Source: a bacterium (lineage in GTDB: Bacteria > Bacillota > Bacilli > Lactobacillales > Streptococcaceae). From it: a DNA stretch of 26,624 nt. The notes beneath the pieces are model-generated. The model was not told where the DNA came from, made no database searches, and saw only the letters and a program-made list of their open reading frames with translations. Every line of letters begins with the position of its first letter. Within the stretch, counting starts at the first letter, position 1. The stretch is from positions 1 to 26,624 of the forward strand of contig CAJNDD010000022.1 in NCBI GenBank assembly GCA_905221435.1. The letters are read 5' to 3'. A program made the translations under genes and the position numbers. Below are positions 23,146 to 26,624 of the stretch, one piece after another.

Positions 23146-25095
23146 TTAGTATTTCCCTAACTCACGGAGACTAGTATGATTTTCCTGAATACGTCGGAAC
23201 ATCTTTTCCATATCCGACTTGGTAAAATGTACCAAAACGGGACGTCCATGAGGACAGTTATAAGGATTGTCGCATTGAGAGAGCTGATAAAGGAGCTGTC
23301 TGGCTGAGTGGTCATCGATACGATGGTTGGCCTTAATAGACCGCTTGCAAGACATCATGATAGCCAGCTCTGCTCGATATTTTTTGATCGAAACTTCCTT
23401 GGTCAAGAGGAGCATGTCGCACATTTCATAGATGCCAGATTCGATTTCTTCCTCTGCCATCCAAACAGGATGTTCACGCAGGATAAATTGATTTTCCCCG
23501 TACTCTGCTAGAAAGACGCCCACTTCCTCCAAAAGTGCCATTCTTTCCTTGAGACGCAGAACATCATCTACAGGAAATTCAAAGATGTAGGGCACTAGGA
23601 GTTGCTGCTGGCTCTGGTCAACATTACCAATACTCTCACGGTATTCCTCGTACTTGACCCGTTCCTGAGCCGCATGCTGGTCTATGATATAGAGCCCATC
23701 TCGCCCCTGGGCAAAGAGATAAGTCCCGTGCATCTGCCCGAAAAATTCCAACTCTGGGAAGCTTGATGATTCTTCTCGCTCCAGCTTGTCATAAGCCTTA
23801 TCCAGACTCGCAAGGTCTAACTCTGGATGGTCTAGTTGATCGTAGTTAGCAGGCTTTCTCTCTGCAAAATGCAATTTTGCGGGCTTAGTCAATTGGTCTA
23901 AAGTTTCTTTAGCAAACAGGGTTAGGTCCCTACCCTCCTCAGTTAATTCAACCTGATGATCAGCCACCTCAGCTTGACTAGGTCTTGAGAGTTCTGTTTT
24001 TTCATAGTAGAGCGTATTTTCTTTGAGTGGGAGAATGGTCTGCTCTACCTTTTGACGATTACGCACGGTCGACTTGGCAAGATTTTCTAAAGCATCAGGA
24101 ATCAAGGCTTGTTCCTTGAGACTGTTAGAAATAGCTTCTGAAACCAGCGCCATCAGTTCTCTTTCCTTGGAAATTCGCACTTCTTGTTTGGTTGGATGCA
24201 CATTGACATCAGCTAGATAGGGGTCGATATGGATGTGAATGACAGCCAGTGGAAAGCGACCTACCATGAGCTTACTTCCGTAACCGTCAAGAATAGCACG
24301 GTTGAGCAAGAAGTTCTTGATATAACGGCCATTGATGAAGAGACTGATATAGTTGCGATTAGCCCGAGTCAACTCAGGCAGAGACACAAAACCTGTAATT
24401 TCGAAATCTAAGTCAGAGTTCTCAATTTCAATCATCTTCTTGGCACTCGCCAAACCATAAATCCCTGCGATGGCTTGGCGCAGTTGACCAGTCCCTGCTG
24501 TCCGTGTCATTTCCTTGCCATCACTAATCAAGCTAAAAGAAATCTCAGGATGGGCCAAGCCCAGACGGTTGACAATATCAATGATATGAGACAACTCCGC
24601 CTGCTGGCTCTTCATATACTTGAGGCGGGCTGGTGTATTGAAAAAGAGGTCCTCCACACAAACCTTGGTCCCCACAGGACTAGTCGCTGGGATGACTCCT
24701 TCAACTTCTCCCCCACGCGCAACGAGCTTGGTCCCATGACTCGCACCATCCACTGCCGTCAACAGAGTCAAGACACTAACAGAAGCGATAGAGGGCAGGG
24801 CTTCACCACGAAAACCGAGTGTCCGAATCCGAAAGAGGTCTGCTTGATTTTTTATCTTACTGGTTGCATGGCGACGCAAGGCCAACTCCACCTCATCGTG
24901 GGTAATTCCGTGACCATTATCTGTGATTTGAATTTTCTTGAGACCGGCTTCCTCGATCTCAATGATAATCTGGCTAGAACCGGCGTCAATAGCATTTTCT
25001 ACCAACTCTTTGACCACACTAGCAGGACGTTCAATAACCTCCCCTGCTGCAATCTGGTTTGCCAGCACCTCTGGCAATTCAATAATATGAGACAT
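23146..25095 (-). CDS. mutL: DNA mismatch repair protein MutL (HexB)
   Basis: A 649-residue MutL, full length for streptococci. The N-terminal GHKL ATPase shows [11 protein letters not shown] (catalytic Glu30, Mg-binding Asn34), TDNGHGI (Asp59) and [13 protein letters not shown]. The transducer domain includes [12 protein letters not shown]. The C-terminal domain has the endonuclease metal motif [13 protein letters not shown] (Asp472 on), SCKRSIKA and CPHGRP (Cys614), so it is a nicking-type MutL rather than the E. coli type. It couples MutS (HexA) mismatch recognition to strand removal. A GGGG-rich ribosome site precedes the start. In many streptococci mutL is near mutS or ruvA; here it stands alone in its transcript. 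Confidence 0.97.
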   Translation of the reverse strand: MSHIIELPEVLANQIAAGEVIERPASVVKELVENAIDAGSSQIIIEIEEAGLKKIQITDNGHGITHDEVELALRRHATSKIKNQADLFRIRTLGFRGEALPSIASVSVLTLLTAVDGASHGTKLVARGGEVEGVIPATSPVGTKVCVEDLFFNTPARLKYMKSQQAELSHIIDIVNRLGLAHPEISFSLISDGKEMTRTAGTGQLRQAIAGIYGLASAKKMIEIENSDLDFEITGFVSLPELTRANRNYISLFINGRYIKNFLLNRAILDGYGSKLMVGRFPLAVIHIHIDPYLADVNVHPTKQEVRISKERELMALVSEAISNSLKEQALIPDALENLAKSTVRNRQKVEQTILPLKENTLYYEKTELSRPSQAEVADHQVELTEEGRDLTLFAKETLDQLTKPAKLHFAERKPANYDQLDHPELDLASLDKAYDKLEREESSSFPELEFFGQMHGTYLFAQGRDGLYIIDQHAAQERVKYEEYRESIGNVDQSQQQLLVPYIFEFPVDDVLRLKERMALLEEVGVFLAEYGENQFILREHPVWMAEEEIESGIYEMCDMLLLTKEVSIKKYRAELAIMMSCKRSIKANHRIDDHSARQLLYQLSQCDNPYNCPHGRPVLVHFTKSDMEKMFRRIQENHTSLRELGKY

Positions 25096-25142
25096 CTTTC
25101 AGCCCCTTTCTGTATCTGTTTTCCTAGAAATTGATTAGTGCT

Positions 25143-25148
25143 ATTATA
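25143..25148 (-). promoter_or_regulatory. mutL extended -10 promoter
   Basis: Minus strand TGG-TATAAT, a perfect -10 with a TGn extension; no good -35 at 17 bp. It gives a leader of about 40 nt. Confidence 0.6.
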
Positions 25149-25220
25149 CCATATTTCAGATGCTACTAGAAAAAGCAAATACCACATAGACTCCAAATCC
25201 CTCCACATAGGCAAAAGCTC

Positions 25221-25285
25221 TTGCCATGGGTCGTAAAATAGTGTTTAATAAAGGTGTACAAGAAGTGATCACAAGCTTGTATAAC
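25221..25285 (+). promoter_or_regulatory. LytTR operon promoter with downstream inverted repeat
   Basis: -35 TTGCCA (25221-25226), 17-bp spacer, -10 TTTAAT (25244-25249). Between the inferred start site and the ribosome site lies TACAAG (25257-25262) / CTTGTA (25276-25281) enclosing the GTGATCAC palindrome. A second arm pair GGCAA/TTGCC (25210-25225) surrounds the -35. A possible alternative -10, TATAAC at 25280, would leave too short a leader. These repeats are candidate self-binding sites for the LytTR protein. Confidence 0.5.
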
Positions 25286-25303
25286 TGAAAAGGAGGGAAG
25301 TCT

Positions 25304-25744
25304 ATGAAAATAGAACTACAGATTAAGGAGACGTACAAGGAAGAAAAGCTGATTGTCCAAGCACCTAAATCAACCGAGAAAGTCCAGAAAGTCATCGAGT
25401 TCGCTGAAAATCTTGACCAAAAAGAAACAATCAAAGGAAAGATTGAAGATCAGGTCTATCTAGTTAAGATTAGTAAGATTCAGCGCTTCTATATCGAGAA
25501 TCGAAAGGTTCTAGCAGAAACGGCAAATCAGACCTACAGCATTGATTTGCGACTCTATCAAGTTCTTGAAATTCTACCGACTACTTTTATCCAAATTTCC
25601 CAATCTGAAATCGTCAATATCGACTCCATCTCTCATCTCAAGCTCACGCCCAACGGTCTGGTTGAAATTTTCTTAAAAAACGAAAGCTTCACCTACTCTT
25701 CACGCCGTTACCTAAAAACCATCAAGGAGAAATTAGAACTATGA
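25304..25744 (+). CDS. LytTR-domain transcription regulator without receiver domain
   Basis: A 146-residue protein: a short N-terminal region (about 1-45, Lys/Glu-rich) then a LytTR DNA-binding domain (about 45-146, PF04397) with KISKIQRFYIENRKV, FIQISQSEIVNIDSI and FTYSSRRYLKTIKEKL typical of the family. It lacks a receiver, so it is not a two-component regulator. It overlaps the next gene by four bases (ATGA). That pairing is the LytTR regulatory system layout (BrsRM, HdrRM in S. mutans), where the membrane partner restrains the regulator and release activates bacteriocin and competence genes. Targets here are unknown. Strong AGGAGGGA ribosome site. Confidence 0.9.
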   Translation: MKIELQIKETYKEEKLIVQAPKSTEKVQKVIEFAENLDQKETIKGKIEDQVYLVKISKIQRFYIENRKVLAETANQTYSIDLRLYQVLEILPTTFIQISQSEIVNIDSISHLKLTPNGLVEIFLKNESFTYSSRRYLKTIKEKLEL

Positions 25745-26199
25745 AAAAACAAGTATTTCACGATGCAGCCGCTGGTATTCTTATCGGCCTCATCCTCTCT
25801 ATCCTCTTTTCACTCATGTATGCACCAAATACCTATGCCCCACTGAGTTCCGATTCTCTAATCGGCCAAGTGATGGTTCAACATCAGGTTCACGGCGCCC
25901 TAGTCTTGCTCTACTGCACGATTATCTGGTCAGCTATCGGCGTTCTCTTTAGCTTTGGCAAGCGATTATTCAGCCGTGACTGGAGCTTGCTCCGTGCAAC
26001 AATTTCCCATTTCTTCCTCATGCTGGCTGGCTTTATCCCACTGGCAACTCTGGCTGGTTGGTTCCCCTTCCACTGGACCTTCTATCTCCAGCTCATTCCG
26101 GAGTTTGCGATCGTCTACCTCATCATCTGGGCTATTCTCTATAAAAGAGAAGCTAAAAAAGTAGAACACATCAATCAACTTTTGGCCCATAAAAAGTAA
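25741..26199 (+). CDS. DUF3021 membrane protein, likely inhibitor of the LytTR regulator
   Basis: A 152-residue protein with four predicted membrane segments (about 10-27, 52-72, 87-106, 115-134) and a basic C-terminal tail (KREAKKVEHINQLLAHKK) in the cytoplasm. It matches DUF3021 (PF11457) proteins encoded beside single-domain LytTR regulators. In the studied pairs the membrane protein blocks its partner until an unknown signal, linked to cell density or membrane state, relieves it. The four-base overlap implies tight stoichiometric coupling. No catalytic motif is seen. Confidence 0.85.
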   Translation: MKKQVFHDAAAGILIGLILSILFSLMYAPNTYAPLSSDSLIGQVMVQHQVHGALVLLYCTIIWSAIGVLFSFGKRLFSRDWSLLRATISHFFLMLAGFIPLATLAGWFPFHWTFYLQLIPEFAIVYLIIWAILYKREAKKVEHINQLLAHKK

Positions 26200-26239
26200 T
26201 AGACGATGAATGAAAACAGATCCTTCACAATAAATCATT

Positions 26240-26271
26240 ACGAGCCTCAACATGAAATTTTTGAGGCTCGT
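26240..26271 (+). terminator. LytTR-DUF3021 operon terminator
   Basis: Perfect 11-bp stem ACGAGCCTCAA (26240-26250) / TTGAGGCTCGT (26261-26271) with a ten-base loop; TTTGCTT follows, 41 bp after the stop. Confidence 0.8.
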
Positions 26272-26370
26272 TTGCTTACTCTATACTAACTGGGACACTT
26301 AAAAAGTGACTTTTTCTGCATAATCATTTAATCAAAACAGACAACAATCATTTCCTTTCCCAGTCATACT

Positions 26371-26419
26371 TGAAAGCGCTACACAAATATTTGTTTTTTT
26401 ATAAAAATAGGAGTACAAT
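26371..26419 (+). promoter_or_regulatory. Orphan cre plus promoter cut off by an IS element
   Basis: TGAAAGCGCTACAC (26371-26384) is a good cre-like site. It is followed by -35 TTGTTT (26391-26396), 17-bp spacer and -10 TACAAT (26414-26419). The IS end begins two bases after the -10, so the gene this promoter drove has been separated from it. Rightward transcription would now enter the IS antisense to the transposase. Confidence 0.6.
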
Positions 26420-26420
26420 A

Positions 26421-26624
26421 TGTACTGACCCCAAAAAGTTGGATAAATAATTATTGAAAGGATTTAGTTCTGTACTGCACAGGACTAAGTCCTTTTAGTT
26501 TGACTTTGATTCGTTTGTTATTGTAGTAATTGATATAATCTACAATGGCTTGTTCCAATTGCTTAAGCGACTGAAACGACTTCTCATAGCCGTAAAACAT
26601 TTCCGATTTCAAAATGCCAAAGAA
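26421..26624 (-). mobile_element. IS3-family (IS150-type) insertion sequence, 3' end only
   Basis: The element starts at TGTACTGACCCCAAAAAG (26421 on), a terminal inverted repeat typical of the streptococcal IS861/IS150-type group. The adjoining frame encodes the transposase C-terminus. The other end lies beyond the window, so completeness and target duplication cannot be judged. Confidence 0.85.
26451..26624 (-). CDS. IS3-family transposase OrfB, C-terminal fragment at window edge
   Basis: The 57 visible residues include FFGILKSEMFYGYEKSF, the segment IVDYINYYNNKRI and KLKGLSPVQYR, then a stop at 26451-26453. This is the conserved end of the rve/DDE integrase-like OrfB of IS3 elements: the catalytic Glu lies in the LKSEMFY segment, and the YINYYNN(K/R)R(I/R) stretch follows. 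The upstream part, including the two catalytic Asp residues and OrfA, is outside the window. The visible part is uninterrupted. Confidence 0.9.
   Translation of the reverse strand, partial: FFGILKSEMFYGYEKSFQSLKQLEQAIVDYINYYNNKRIKVKLKGLSPVQYRTKSFQ

Noticed and set aside
24475..25134. 219-codon rightward frame opposite mutL
   Set aside because: It is opposite the conserved ATPase motifs of MutL and lacks a ribosome site; composition is that of a shadow frame.

Overview
The window looks like a chromosomal segment of a Mitis-group Streptococcus (S. mitis, S. oralis or S. pneumoniae relatives). The evidence is a low-GC genome with strong AGGAGG-type ribosome sites, two YSIRK/LPxTG surface proteins, a MutL of HexB type, and a gene order that, as I recall it, matches the pneumococcal SP_0075-SP_0085 neighbourhood: nucleoside phosphorylase, trkH, the c-di-AMP-binding TrkA protein, pavB, the TCS08 two-component system and rpsD. 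Species cannot be fixed by eye.

Layout. 1-370: no gene; two unexplained GC-rich hairpins, then a strong AT-rich bidirectional terminator. 369-2432 (-): xpaC-telA pair. 2600-3460 (-): rpsD with its own promoter, terminator and a roughly 150-nt structured leader, probably the S4 autoregulatory RNA. 3466-7810 (-): TCS08 kinase and regulator, preceded by pavB, a fibronectin/plasminogen-binding type adhesin with four 149-residue SSURE repeats; a perfect hairpin separates pavB from the regulator. 7967-10823 (-): potassium uptake (cabP/trkA, trkH) behind a nucleoside phosphorylase. 10949-13033 (-): a beta-helix lipoprotein of the Cthe_2159 type and a maltose/galactoside-type O-acetyltransferase.

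13140-15556 (+): a three-gene sulfur-handling operon (rhodanese, CoA-disulfide/persulfide reductase with C-terminal rhodanese, rhodanese). A CsoR/CstR-type palindrome overlaps the promoter -10; the regulator itself is not in the window. 15676-20848 (+): a 1650-residue cell-wall-anchored GH95 alpha-L-fucosidase with tandem beta-sandwich-like modules, driven by a promoter with a near-perfect cre in its leader. 21048-22924 (-): a cytoplasmic GH13 cyclomaltodextrinase/neopullulanase with operator-like sites on and after its promoter. 23146-25150 (-): mutL. 25221-26271 (+): a LytTR regulator overlapping a DUF3021 membrane protein, the arrangement of the BrsRM/HdrRM regulatory pairs. 26371-26624: a cre plus sigma-A promoter interrupted immediately after the -10 by the end of an IS3-family (IS150-type) element, whose transposase C-terminus runs off the window.

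Common themes are host-surface interaction (PavB, fucosidase), carbon-catabolite control (cre sites at the fucosidase, GH13 gene and IS-interrupted promoter) and redox/sulfur stress. I see no CRISPR array, tRNA, rRNA, prophage or recognisable anti-phage system. The strongest candidates for something under-described are the persulfide operon with its orphan operator, the LytTR-DUF3021 pair, and the Met/His-rich tail of the PavB-like protein.
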